Shown: positions 42,601 through 50,743 of the stretch, one piece after another
Numbering within the stretch: position 1 is the first letter of the stretch
Layout of the letters: each line of letters opens with the position of its first letter
Assembly (NCBI GenBank): GCA_034434015.1
Contig: DAOUAB010000024.1
Coordinates: forward strand, 1 to 64,000
DNA: 64,000 nt
DNA from: SpSt-583 sp034434015
Lineage (GTDB): Bacteria; Chloroflexota; Anaerolineae; Anaerolineales; UBA6663
Reading direction: 5' to 3'
The notes under the pieces: model-generated
Seen by the model: only the letters and a program-made list of their open reading frames with translations
Database searches by the model: none
Told to the model about the DNA's origin: nothing
Position numbers and translations under genes: made by a program

Positions 42601-42873
42601 CCTGAACTCAGCATGAAACCAATCCGTCGGCTTGACCTCTGGACGGCCCCCCTGGGTCGACATCGGCGCGCGGCGCGCGTCCGGCCCGGCCGCGGCCCCT
42701 CCCATAACCCGAGTGCGCCCGCCGCCGCGCTGCCCGCCGGCGCCCAGCAGGCGCTGATGGGGCTGGCGGCCTGGCAGGCGGCCCGGACCGGGCCATAACC
42801 ACGGCAACGTTGCGCGCCCGCGCCCAAACGTCATGCGCCGCCGCGGCCTGCCCCGTCGCCACTGGTTGACCCG

Positions 42874-43617
42874 ATGAATCTGAGCGACCTGACTCTGGTC
42901 CTGCCCACGCGCAACGAGCGGGCCAACCTGCCCGCCTTCCTGGCGTCGGTGCCGGAGACGATCCACCTGCTCGTGGTGGACTCCAGCACGGATGGCACGG
43001 CGGATTGGCTGCGCCAGCAACGCCCGCGGCGCACGCGCGTCATCGTGCGCGAGGCCAACGTCACGCAGGCCCGCCAGATCGGGGCGGAGGCCGCCGGCTC
43101 GCCCTGGCTGCTGTTCACCGACGCCGATGTGGTCTTCGCGCCGGACTATTTCGAGCGCCTGGCCGCCATCAGCGGCGCCGACGCGCTGTATGGCCCCAAG
43201 TTGTCGGCGGATGGCCGGTTTGCGCGCTACTACCAGGTGGTGACCGCCGGGCAGCGGCTGGCGGACAGGCTCGGCATCCCGGCCGTGTCCGGCTCCAACC
43301 TGTTGGTGCCGGCCCGGGCCTTCTGGGAGGTCGGGGGCTTTGACCTCGAGTTGAGCTGCAACGAGGACTCCGAATTCGGCTGGCGGCTGGCCCGGCGCGG
43401 CCACCGCCTCCGCTTTGCGCCGCAGCTGGTGGTCTACGCCCGCGACCACCGGCGGTTGCGGAGGGGCGCGGCGCGCAAACTCGCGCACTCGCTGGCGCGC
43501 TGCACACTGCTGTATCTGGGCGTACTGCCGCCGGCGCTGCGGCGCAGTGACTGGGGCTATTGGTCGCCGGAGCCGGGATCTCGAAAGGACAGCCATGGAA
43601 TCGAGCCGCAACTTTGA
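42874..43617 (+). CDS. Family 2 glycosyltransferase
   Basis: GT-A fold glycosyltransferase of 247 residues. NTP-sugar site LTLVLPTRNERANLPAFLAS at the start, VVDSSTDGTADWL near 35, metal motif FTDADVVF near 88, and the acceptor/catalytic region VGGFDLELSCNEDSEFGWRLA near 155-175. Short C-terminal helix rich in Arg suggests peripheral membrane contact. The next gene starts inside its 3' end (22-nt overlap). Likely adds sugar to a lipid carrier or envelope glycan. Substrate unknown. Confidence 0.9.
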   Translation: MNLSDLTLVLPTRNERANLPAFLASVPETIHLLVVDSSTDGTADWLRQQRPRRTRVIVREANVTQARQIGAEAAGSPWLLFTDADVVFAPDYFERLAAISGADALYGPKLSADGRFARYYQVVTAGQRLADRLGIPAVSGSNLLVPARAFWEVGGFDLELSCNEDSEFGWRLARRGHRLRFAPQLVVYARDHRRLRRGAARKLAHSLARCTLLYLGVLPPALRRSDWGYWSPEPGSRKDSHGIEPQL

Positions 43618-44209
43618 GACGGCTTATCGCATAGTGGACCTCGACGGGGCGGCGCGCTGGCTGTCGATCATCTTCAGCCCGCCTGCCGTCGCCGCCGCCG
43701 GGCTCGCGCTTGCGGCCGGCCGCCTGGCGACCCCGGGCGCCTGGGGCTGGGCCCTGGCCGCCATGCTGATGGCCCTTTGCCCGCCGATGGGCTACGTGGC
43801 CTGGCTGGTGCGGCGCGGCGCCGTCGCCGATTATGATCTGCGCGTCCGCACCCAGCGTTATCGGCCCTACCTCATGACGGCCGTCTGCGGCGCGGCGAGC
43901 TGGCTGGTCCTGACGCTAGGGGGCGCGCCGCCCTTATTGCGCGGCCTGGTCGGAGCGCTGGCGGCGCAGGCGGCGGCGCTGATGCTCATCACCCTCGCCT
44001 GGAAAATCAGCCTGCACACGGCGGCGGTGGCCAGCCTGGTGGCGATCTGCCTGGCGGTCTTCGGGCCGGCGGCGGCGCTGTCGGCCGCGCTGGCGCCGGC
44101 CGTGGCCTGGGCGCGGGTGCAGTTGCGGCGGCACACGCCCGGGCAAACGGCCGCCGGCGCGCTGGTGGGTTTCCTGGTGACTGCGGTCGGCCTCCACCTG
44201 GCCGGGTGA
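43595..44209 (+). CDS. PAP2-superfamily membrane phosphatase
   Basis: Integral membrane protein of 204 residues with about five helices. Degenerate PAP2 motifs: RTQRYRP near 86-92 (motif 1), KISLHTAAVAS near 148 (motif 2 His) and RVQLRRHTPGQTAAG near 182 (motif 3, R-x5-H with Gln in place of the usual Asp). Acts on lipid phosphates or undecaprenyl pyrophosphate in this family. ATG at 43595 has AAGGA 7 nt upstream and overlaps the glycosyltransferase gene by 22 nt. Placed between two glycosyltransferase genes, so a lipid-carrier role is likely. Confidence 0.8.
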   Translation: MESSRNFETAYRIVDLDGAARWLSIIFSPPAVAAAGLALAAGRLATPGAWGWALAAMLMALCPPMGYVAWLVRRGAVADYDLRVRTQRYRPYLMTAVCGAASWLVLTLGGAPPLLRGLVGALAAQAAALMLITLAWKISLHTAAVASLVAICLAVFGPAAALSAALAPAVAWARVQLRRHTPGQTAAGALVGFLVTAVGLHLAG

Positions 44210-44216
44210 CCTCGCC

Positions 44217-45377
44217 GTGCGCATCGCCCTGCTCACCGAAACCTTTCTGCCAAAAGTGGATGGCATCGTCAACACGCTCTGCCATTTGCTAGAGCATCTG
44301 GCCGCGCGCGGCCACGAGAGCCTGCTGATCGCCCCGGCTGGCGGCCCGCCCCGTTATGCGGCGACGCCGGTGATCGGCCTGCCCGGCCTGCGTTTCCCGT
44401 TGTATCGGGAGCTGACGCTGGTGCCGCCGCCGAATGTGGACCAGAGCCTGGGACGTTTCCAGCCGGACATTGTCCATGTGCTCAACCCGGTCTCGCTCGG
44501 GCTGTCCGGGCTGGCCTGGGCGCGGCTGCGGGGCGTGCCGGTGGTGGCGTCCTATCACACCGACTTGCCGGGTTTTGCCGAGCGGTGGGGGCTGGCCTGG
44601 GCGGCGCCAGTGTTGTGGGCTTTTCTGCGCGGCGTGCACAGCTTCGCCGATCTCAACCTGTGCCCGTCGCGGCACACCCAGCGCGAACTGCAACGGCGCG
44701 GGTTCCGGCGCGTCCGGGTCTGGGGGCGCGGGGTGGACGCTGAGCGTTTCCAGCCGCAGCGCCGCGAGGCCGTCTGGCGCGCGCGCCTGGGCGCCCCGGC
44801 GGCAGGCACACCGCTGCTCCTGTACGTCGGGCGGCTTTCGCCGGAGAAGCGCGTGGACTGGCTGCGCCCGGTCCTGGACCAGAACCCCGGCGCGCGGCTG
44901 GCGATCGTCGGAGACGGCCCGGCGCGGCCCGCGCTGGAGGCCCTGTTCGCGGGGACGCCGACGGTCTTCACCGGCTATCTGCGCGGCGGGGACCTGGCCG
45001 CCGCTTACGCCGCCGCGGACGTCTTTGTCTTCCCCGCCGCCAACGAGACGCTCGGCAACGTGGTGCTGGAGGCCATGGCCTCCGGCTTGCCGGTCGTCGC
45101 CGCGAACTCAGGCGGCCCGCTGGACCATCTCCAGCACAACCGGCATGGCCTGCTCTTCGATCCCCACGATCCGGCCGACCTGGCCGAACAGGTCCGCCGG
45201 TTGTTGCGCTACCCCGATCTGGCCCGGGCTTTCGGGGAAGCGGGGCGGCGGCATGCGCTGGCCCACACCTGGGAGGAGACCTTCGAGGGCCTGCTCGACC
45301 AGTACCGGGTCGTGATGCGGCGCCGCGCGCGCGTCATGCGGGCCGCCCGGACGCGCCTGGAGCCGCGCAGCCCATGA
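44217..45377 (+). CDS. Family 4 glycosyltransferase (GT-B)
   Basis: Retaining glycosyltransferase of 386 residues. N-terminal domain begins MRIALLTETFLPKVDGIVNT, a signature shared by SqdX, PimB' and MgtA-type lipid glycosyltransferases, with ASYHTDLPGFAERWG near 108. The C-terminal Rossmann domain has LLLYVGRLSPEKRVDWL, IVGDGP and the E-x7-E motif NETLGNVVLEAMASGLPVVA near 285. Likely makes a glycolipid such as a mannosyl- or sulfoquinovosyl-diacylglycerol, together with the preceding PAP2 and GT2 genes; product is not fixed by sequence. Starts with GTG at 44217, 7 nt after the PAP2 stop. Confidence 0.92.
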   Translation: MRIALLTETFLPKVDGIVNTLCHLLEHLAARGHESLLIAPAGGPPRYAATPVIGLPGLRFPLYRELTLVPPPNVDQSLGRFQPDIVHVLNPVSLGLSGLAWARLRGVPVVASYHTDLPGFAERWGLAWAAPVLWAFLRGVHSFADLNLCPSRHTQRELQRRGFRRVRVWGRGVDAERFQPQRREAVWRARLGAPAAGTPLLLYVGRLSPEKRVDWLRPVLDQNPGARLAIVGDGPARPALEALFAGTPTVFTGYLRGGDLAAAYAAADVFVFPAANETLGNVVLEAMASGLPVVAANSGGPLDHLQHNRHGLLFDPHDPADLAEQVRRLLRYPDLARAFGEAGRRHALAHTWEETFEGLLDQYRVVMRRRARVMRAARTRLEPRSP

Positions 45378-45558
45378 CCGGCCCGCTCCGTTAAGCGCCC
45401 TTGCGACTCGGTTGAAACTGGCTTGACGTGAGCGTGGCAGAAATAGGCAATCCGTTGCCCATCCGCAAAGTCGAAGCGCGCTTGTGAAGCGCTGGCGCAG
45501 CCTGGCGCGGCGCGGCGATTGCATGTGGGCGATCCTGCATCCTGCTGAGGAGAAGAAA

Positions 45559-46743
45559 ATGTCCTGGAAGTCACGTCTGGTCACGCGCCTGGGCGCCGCC
45601 GTCGCCCTGGCCTCCACGCTGCTGGCGGCCTGCGCCCCGGCCGCCGCGCCGGGGGATTCCATTCCCGTCACCAATGTCGATTGGTCCACGGTCAAATCCG
45701 CGGCCGAGGGCGGCGGGATGGAGGCCCTGATCGCGGCGGCCAAGGCCGAGGGCAACCTCCACACCATCGCCCTGCCGCGCGACTGGTGCAACTATGGCGA
45801 GATGATCGACACGTTCAAGGCCAAGTACGGCATCGCCGTGAACGAACTGAACCCGGAGGCCGGCTCGGCCGACGAACTGGAGGCCATCCGCGCCAACAAG
45901 GACAGCGGCGGCCCGCAGGCCCCGGACGTTATTGACGTCGGCGTGGCTTTCGGCCCGGCCGCCAAAGAAGAAGGCCTGATCGCGCCTTACAAAGTGGAAG
46001 GCTTTGACAGCATCGCGGGCGTGAAGGACCCGGAAGGTTACTACTACTCGGACTACGGCGGCGTGCTCACCTTCCAGGTGAACATGGAGGTGGTCAGCGA
46101 CGTGCCTGAGGACTGGGCCGATTTGCTCGATCCCCAATACAAGGGCCAGGTGGCGATCCCGGGCGACCCGCGCGCCAGCAACCAGGCGGCGCAGACGGTG
46201 TACGCCGCGGCGCTGGCTAACGGCGGCTCGCTGGATGATGTCGCCCCCGGTCTGGAGTTCTTCAAGCAGATGAACGAGGCCGGCAACCTGCTGCCCGTCA
46301 TCGCCACCAGCGGCACCTTTGCCAAGGGTGAAACCCCCATCGTCGTCGCCTCGTGGAACTACCTGTCGCTGGCCGCCAAGGAGCAGTTGGCCGGGAACCC
46401 GGACGTCGCGATCGTGTATCCCGCCTCCGGCTCATGGGGCGGCTGGTATCTGCAGGCGGTGAGCGCCTATGCACCCAACCCGGCCGCCGCCCGTCTGTGG
46501 CAGGAATTCCTGTATTCGGACGAGGGTCAGAAGATCTGGATGAAAGGTTACTGTGTGCCCGCCCGTTTCGCGGACATGAACAACCGCGGCGTCATCCCGC
46601 AGGACCTGCTGGACCGCATGCCGGCTAAGGGCGTCATGGAGAATGCCGTCATCCCGAGCGTGGACCAGCTTTCGGTTGCGCGCGAAAAGATCAAGGCCGA
46701 GTGGGACCGCGTCGTCGGCGTAGACATCCAGGCCGCGCCGTAA
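45559..46743 (+). CDS. phnS: 2-aminoethylphosphonate ABC transporter substrate-binding lipoprotein
   Basis: Solute-binding protein of 394 residues. I chose the ATG at 45559 (GAGGAGAAGA upstream) over an in-frame start 75 nt earlier because it gives a proper lipoprotein signal: LGAAVALASTLLAAC with lipobox LAAC. The mature protein follows the family 1/PotD-like pattern: GMEALIAAAKAEGNLHTIAL, DVIDVGVAFGPAAKEEGLIAPY, GQVAIPGDPRASNQAAQTVY and SDEGQKIWMKGYCVPAR. The substrate is inferred from the downstream genes for two permeases, an ATPase, PhnW and PhnX. Being a lipoprotein fits a cell without an outer-membrane periplasm. Confidence 0.85.
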   Translation: MSWKSRLVTRLGAAVALASTLLAACAPAAAPGDSIPVTNVDWSTVKSAAEGGGMEALIAAAKAEGNLHTIALPRDWCNYGEMIDTFKAKYGIAVNELNPEAGSADELEAIRANKDSGGPQAPDVIDVGVAFGPAAKEEGLIAPYKVEGFDSIAGVKDPEGYYYSDYGGVLTFQVNMEVVSDVPEDWADLLDPQYKGQVAIPGDPRASNQAAQTVYAAALANGGSLDDVAPGLEFFKQMNEAGNLLPVIATSGTFAKGETPIVVASWNYLSLAAKEQLAGNPDVAIVYPASGSWGGWYLQAVSAYAPNPAAARLWQEFLYSDEGQKIWMKGYCVPARFADMNNRGVIPQDLLDRMPAKGVMENAVIPSVDQLSVAREKIKAEWDRVVGVDIQAAP

Positions 46744-46767
46744 CCGGCCGCGGCTGCGCGTGCTCCG

Positions 46768-46804
46768 GACGGACGGGGCGGAGCCCACTCCGCTCCCGTC
46801 CGTC
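46768..46804 (+). promoter_or_regulatory. Large intercistronic stem-loop after the binding-protein gene
   Basis: A 10-bp perfect stem GACGGACGGG / CCCGTCCGTC encloses a second 6-bp stem GCGGAG / CTCCGC with a CCCA loop and one bulged T. It lies between the binding-protein stop (46743) and the permease start (46816), with no T-tract. In ABC operons such hairpins stabilise the upstream mRNA and keep the binding protein in excess. Confidence 0.7.
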
Positions 46805-46815
46805 TGTCCGCCGCC

Positions 46816-47709
46816 ATGGCTTCACTCGCTGAACCGCTCCCCGCGCCGGCGGTCCGCGTCCGGCTGCAGTTCTCCTGGGACTGGCTGGGCCTGGTCCCCT
46901 TCGGCCTCTTCGCCGTCGCCTTTATCTTGCTGCCGTCGCTGACGCTCTTCAGCGGCAGCCTGCTCGACGCGCGCGGCCGGTTCACGCTGGACAACCTGGC
47001 CGGCCTGAACACGCCCGTCATCGTCAACGCGTACCGCAATTCCCTCTCGCTCAGTCTGCTCACCGCCAGCGGCGGCGCCCTGCTCGGCTTCGGCCTGGCC
47101 TACGCCGTGGCCTTCGGGCGTCTGCCGCGCGCCCTGCGCACCGCCATCCTCACGTTTTCCGGGCTGGCCGCCAACTTCGGCGGCGTGCCGCTGGCCTTCT
47201 CCATCATCGCCACCATCGGCCGGACCGGGTTCGTGACCGCCTTCCTCAAAAACGAGGCGGGCCTGGACCTGTACGGCCTGGGCTTCAACCTGTACACCCT
47301 GCCCGGCCTGTTTCTGGCCTATATGTACTTCCAGCTGCCGCTGATGATCCTGATCATGGTCCCGGCGCTGGAGAGCCTGCGCCGCGAGTGGCGCGAGGCG
47401 GCGGAGGGGCTGGGCGCCACCCCCTGGCAGTACTGGCGGCACGTCGCCCTGCCGATCCTCACCCCGACCCTGCTGGGGACCGTCATTCTGCTCTTCGGCA
47501 ACGCTTTCGGCGCGTACGCCACCGCCCAGGCGCTCACCGGCGGCACGATCACGCTGGTGACCATCTTGATCGGCGCGCAAATCCGCGGCGATGTGCTCGG
47601 CAACCCCGGCCTGGGCTACGCCATGGTGCTGGGCATGATCGCCATCATGGCCGTCTGCCTGGCCGCTTATTCGGCCCTGCAACGCCAGTCGGAGAAGTGG
47701 CTGAAATGA
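46816..47709 (+). CDS. phnU: 2-aminoethylphosphonate ABC transporter permease
   Basis: Inner-membrane permease of 297 residues of the MetI/PotB type with about six helices. First helix LVPFGLFAVAFILLPSLTLF, then the ATPase-coupling EAA loop EAAEGLGATPWQYWRHVALP near 200-219. Stop overlaps the next permease start (ATGA at 47706). Specificity comes from operon context. Assignment to PhnU rather than PhnV is by order. Confidence 0.87.
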   Translation: MASLAEPLPAPAVRVRLQFSWDWLGLVPFGLFAVAFILLPSLTLFSGSLLDARGRFTLDNLAGLNTPVIVNAYRNSLSLSLLTASGGALLGFGLAYAVAFGRLPRALRTAILTFSGLAANFGGVPLAFSIIATIGRTGFVTAFLKNEAGLDLYGLGFNLYTLPGLFLAYMYFQLPLMILIMVPALESLRREWREAAEGLGATPWQYWRHVALPILTPTLLGTVILLFGNAFGAYATAQALTGGTITLVTILIGAQIRGDVLGNPGLGYAMVLGMIAIMAVCLAAYSALQRQSEKWLK

Positions 47710-48500
47710 AACGCGCCAACTGGGCCGCCTGGCTGATCGTCCTGCTCGGCGCGCTGTTTTTCCTGCTGCCGATCTATGGCACGCTGGATTTCTCCCTGCG
47801 CGCGCAGAAGGGCGTGCTCAGCCTGAAGGCGTACGAGCTGGTTTTCGCCGACGCCAAGTTCCTGGAGACGTTCACGTTCTCGGTCCAGCGCGCGACGCTG
47901 ACCATCGTCTTCAGCCTGTTGCTGATCGTGCCCACCGCGTACTGGGTGCACCTCAAACTGCCGCAGTGGCGGCCCGTGATCGAGTTCATCACCCTGCTGC
48001 CCTTCGTCATCCCGGCCGTGGTGCTGGTCTTCGGCCTGATCCGCACCTACAGCCGGCCGCCGCTGGCCCTCACCGGCTCGCCGGCCACCACCGATCTCCT
48101 GCTGGTCGGCGGCTACATCGTCATCACCCTGCCGTACATGTACCGGGCCGTGGACGCCGGCCTACGCGCCCTGGATGTGCGCGCGCTGACCGAGGCCGCG
48201 CAGAGCCTGGGGGCCGGCTGGCCGGCCATCCTGCTCCGCGTCGTCTTCCCCAATCTGCGCGGGGCCGTCATCAGCGGCGCGCTGATCACGTTCGCCACGG
48301 TCATCGGCGAGCTGATCCTGGCCGTCTTCCTGGCCCGTCCGGCCTTCGGCCCGTACATGGCCCAGCTCGGCAACTTCCGCGCCTACGAGCCGGCGGCGCT
48401 GGCCATCATCAGCTACGCGCTCACCTGGGCCTCGCTGGCCCTCATCGATGTCTTCGCCCGCGGCAGCCGGGACGCCAGCCAGGCGGCGGCGGTCCGCTGA
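47706..48500 (+). CDS. phnV: 2-aminoethylphosphonate ABC transporter permease, second subunit
   Basis: Permease of 264 residues, PotC-like, with about six helices. Starts MKRANWAAWLIVLLGALFFL at the ATG overlapping the first permease stop. EAA loop TEAAQSLGAGWPAILLRVVF near 166-185. An open frame continues upstream but that part overlaps the first permease in another frame and is not used. Forms the channel with the preceding subunit. Its stop lies 6 nt before the ATPase gene. Confidence 0.88.
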   Translation: MKRANWAAWLIVLLGALFFLLPIYGTLDFSLRAQKGVLSLKAYELVFADAKFLETFTFSVQRATLTIVFSLLLIVPTAYWVHLKLPQWRPVIEFITLLPFVIPAVVLVFGLIRTYSRPPLALTGSPATTDLLLVGGYIVITLPYMYRAVDAGLRALDVRALTEAAQSLGAGWPAILLRVVFPNLRGAVISGALITFATVIGELILAVFLARPAFGPYMAQLGNFRAYEPAALAIISYALTWASLALIDVFARGSRDASQAAAVR

Positions 48501-48506
48501 GTCCCT

Positions 48507-49592
48507 ATGGCCTTCCTCGAACTCACCCACATCCACAAGGCCTTCGGCGGCGCCGCCGCCGTCCAGGATTTCTCCCTGACCGTCGAGCGCGGCGAATTTG
48601 TCTCGTTCCTCGGGCCGAGCGGCTGCGGCAAGACCACGGTCCTGCGCATGATCGCGGGCTTCGAGACGCCCACCGCCGGCCAGATCACGGTCAACGGGCG
48701 CGATCTCACCGCCGTCCCGCCCAACCGCCGCAACATCGGCATGGTCTTCCAGTCCTACGCGCTGTTCCCGAACATGACGGCGGCCGGCAATATCGGCTTC
48801 GGGCTGACCGTGGCCGGCCGGCCGCGGGCCGAGATCGACCGGCGCGTGCGCGCGATGCTGGAACTGGTGCGCCTGAGCGATTTCGCCGGCCGCTACCCGT
48901 ATCAGCTCTCCGGCGGCCAGCAGCAGCGTGTGGCCCTGGCGCGCGCCCTGGCCATCCAGCCGGAGCTGCTCCTGCTGGACGAGCCGCTCTCCGCCCTGGA
49001 CGCTAAAGTGCGGGCCGAGGTCCGCGGCGAAATCCGCCGCATCCAGCGCGAGCTCGGCATCACGACCGTCTTCGTCACGCACGATCAGGAAGAGGCCATG
49101 TCGATCTCCGACCGGGTGGTGGTGATGAACAAGGGCGCCATCGAGCAGGTGGCCACGCCCTTCGAGGTCTACAACTACCCCCGGACGGCCTTCGTCGCCT
49201 CGTTTGTGGGCACCCTCAATCGCCTGGCCTGCACGGTGGTGGATGCGGCCGCCGGCACGGTGCGGCACAACGGCGCCGTGTTCGCCACGCCGGCCCCCCT
49301 CGAACGTCCGGCCGGCGCCGGCGTCGTGCTGATGCTGCGGCCGGAGGAGCTGCGGCTGGGCGAGGCCGGCGGCGAAAACCGGCTGCCCGGCGTCGTGACA
49401 TCGGTGCAGTTCCTGGGCGCCATCGTGCGCGTGCAGCTCCAGCACGGCGAGACGCCGATCACGCTGGACCTGTTCAACGAGCGCCAGCTGCGGCTGCCGG
49501 AGGTCGGCCAGGCCTATACCATCTCCTTCCCACCGCACGCCTGCTGGGTCATGGCCCCGAACGGCCACGGGCCGTCCGACGATCACCCATGA
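48507..49592 (+). CDS. phnT: 2-aminoethylphosphonate ABC transporter ATPase
   Basis: ABC importer ATPase of 361 residues, PotA/CysA type. Walker A GPSGCGKTTVLRMIAG near 38, Q-loop VFQSYALFPNMT, signature LSGGQQQRVALARAL near 138, Walker B LLLLDEPLSALDAK, H-loop VFVTHDQEEAMS. The C-terminal third is a TOBE-2 regulatory domain (VLMLRPEELRLGEAG, VTSVQFLGAIVRVQL). Stop overlaps the phnW ATG by 4 nt. Energises uptake through the two permeases. Confidence 0.92.
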   Translation: MAFLELTHIHKAFGGAAAVQDFSLTVERGEFVSFLGPSGCGKTTVLRMIAGFETPTAGQITVNGRDLTAVPPNRRNIGMVFQSYALFPNMTAAGNIGFGLTVAGRPRAEIDRRVRAMLELVRLSDFAGRYPYQLSGGQQQRVALARALAIQPELLLLDEPLSALDAKVRAEVRGEIRRIQRELGITTVFVTHDQEEAMSISDRVVVMNKGAIEQVATPFEVYNYPRTAFVASFVGTLNRLACTVVDAAAGTVRHNGAVFATPAPLERPAGAGVVLMLRPEELRLGEAGGENRLPGVVTSVQFLGAIVRVQLQHGETPITLDLFNERQLRLPEVGQAYTISFPPHACWVMAPNGHGPSDDHP

Positions 49593-50743
49593 ACACCGAC
49601 CGGCCTGAAACTTTCGCCATGCTTTCCCCCTGGCGTGACAAAGCCCTGTTCACGCCCGGACCGCTGACCACCAGCCGCACGGTCAAACAGGCCATGCTGC
49701 GCGACCTGGGCTCGCGCGACGCCGAGTTCGTCGAGATCGTCCGCGACATCCGCCGCCGTCTGGTGGCGCTGGCCGGCGCCGACGCCCGCACGCACACGGC
49801 GGTCCTGATGCCGGGCAGCGGCACGTTCTGCCTGGAGGCCGTGCTCTCCTCGGTCGTCCCGGCCGCCGGCCGGGTGCTGGTGGTCGTCAACGGCGCCTAC
49901 GGCCGGCGCCTGGTCCAGATTGCGGCCGCGCACCGGATCGAGTCGGTCACCCTGGACTATGCCGAGGACCAGCCCGCCGACCCGACGGCTGTGGATGCGG
50001 CCCTGGCCGCCGATCCCGCCCTCACGCACGTCGCCGTCGTCCACTGCGAGACCACCACCGGCCTGCTCAATCCCATCGACGCGATCGGCGCCGTGGCGGC
50101 CCGCCGCCGCCGCTGTTACCTGGTGGATGCGATGAGCAGTTTCGGCGCCGTGCCGTTGAGCGTCGTCGAGAGCCGGATCGATTTTCTGGTGTCGTCGGCC
50201 AACAAATGCCTCGAGGGGGTGCCCGGCTTTGCCTTCGCCATTGCGCCGCGCGCGGCGCTGGTGGAGGCGGAGGGCCGCGCGCGCACCCTCAGCCTGGACC
50301 TGGTGGCGCAGTGGCGCGGCCTGGAGGCGGACGGACAATTCCGGTTCACGCCGCCCACCCACGCCCTGCTGGCCTTCGACCAGGCCCTGCGCGAGCTGGA
50401 GGGCGAGGGCGGCGTGGCGGCGCGCGGCGCCCGCTACCGCCGCAATCATGCGACGCTCGTGGCCGGGATGCGCGACCTCGGTTTCCGCCCGTTGTTGGCG
50501 CCCAGGCACCAGAGCTACATCATCACCGCGTTCCATTATCCGGACCACCCGGCTTTCAAGTTCGACACCTTCTACCGGCTGTTGAGCGACAAAGGCCACG
50601 TGATCTATCCCGGCAAGCTCAGCCAGGCCGATTGTTTCCGCATTGGCAGCCTCGGGCGGCTGGGCGTCGCCGACGTGCGCGCCCTGCTGGCCGCCATCCG
50701 CGAGACGCTCGTCGAGATGGGCCTGCCGCTGCCGCTGACGTGA
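49589..50743 (+). CDS. phnW: 2-aminoethylphosphonate-pyruvate transaminase
   Basis: PLP-dependent class V aminotransferase of 384 residues converting 2-aminoethylphosphonate and pyruvate to phosphonoacetaldehyde and alanine. Features: start LFTPGPLTTSRTVKQAMLRD, LMPGSGTFCLEAVLSS near 75, VHCETTTGLLNPIDAI near 152, YLVDAMSSFGAVPL near 178 (PLP Asp) and the Schiff-base Lys in SSANKCLEGVPGF near 200. C-terminal Arg region FRIGSLGRLG binds the phosphonate/carboxylate. Coupled to the ATPase and phnX by 4-nt overlaps, so uptake and catabolism are one operon. Confidence 0.96.
   Translation: MNTDRPETFAMLSPWRDKALFTPGPLTTSRTVKQAMLRDLGSRDAEFVEIVRDIRRRLVALAGADARTHTAVLMPGSGTFCLEAVLSSVVPAAGRVLVVVNGAYGRRLVQIAAAHRIESVTLDYAEDQPADPTAVDAALAADPALTHVAVVHCETTTGLLNPIDAIGAVAARRRRCYLVDAMSSFGAVPLSVVESRIDFLVSSANKCLEGVPGFAFAIAPRAALVEAEGRARTLSLDLVAQWRGLEADGQFRFTPPTHALLAFDQALRELEGEGGVAARGARYRRNHATLVAGMRDLGFRPLLAPRHQSYIITAFHYPDHPAFKFDTFYRLLSDKGHVIYPGKLSQADCFRIGSLGRLGVADVRALLAAIRETLVEMGLPLPLT

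Larger units (their letters stand above)
42239..42873. other. Divergent intergenic region with promoter-like and palindromic elements
   Basis: About 635 nt. It holds a possible small minus-strand gene (42255-42413), a 12-bp palindrome (42452-42463), and a good plus-strand promoter (42572-42600). A 61-codon frame (42613-42798) starts 12 nt after that promoter. The short frame is Arg/Ala-rich and may be leader peptide or chance. The rest shows nothing I can identify. Confidence 0.45.

Noticed and set aside
42613..42798. 61-codon frame starting 12 nt after a good promoter
   Set aside because: Not called as a gene: composition is Arg/Ala/Pro-rich as expected by chance at this GC content, and it has no ribosome site; kept only as a note in the spacer entry.
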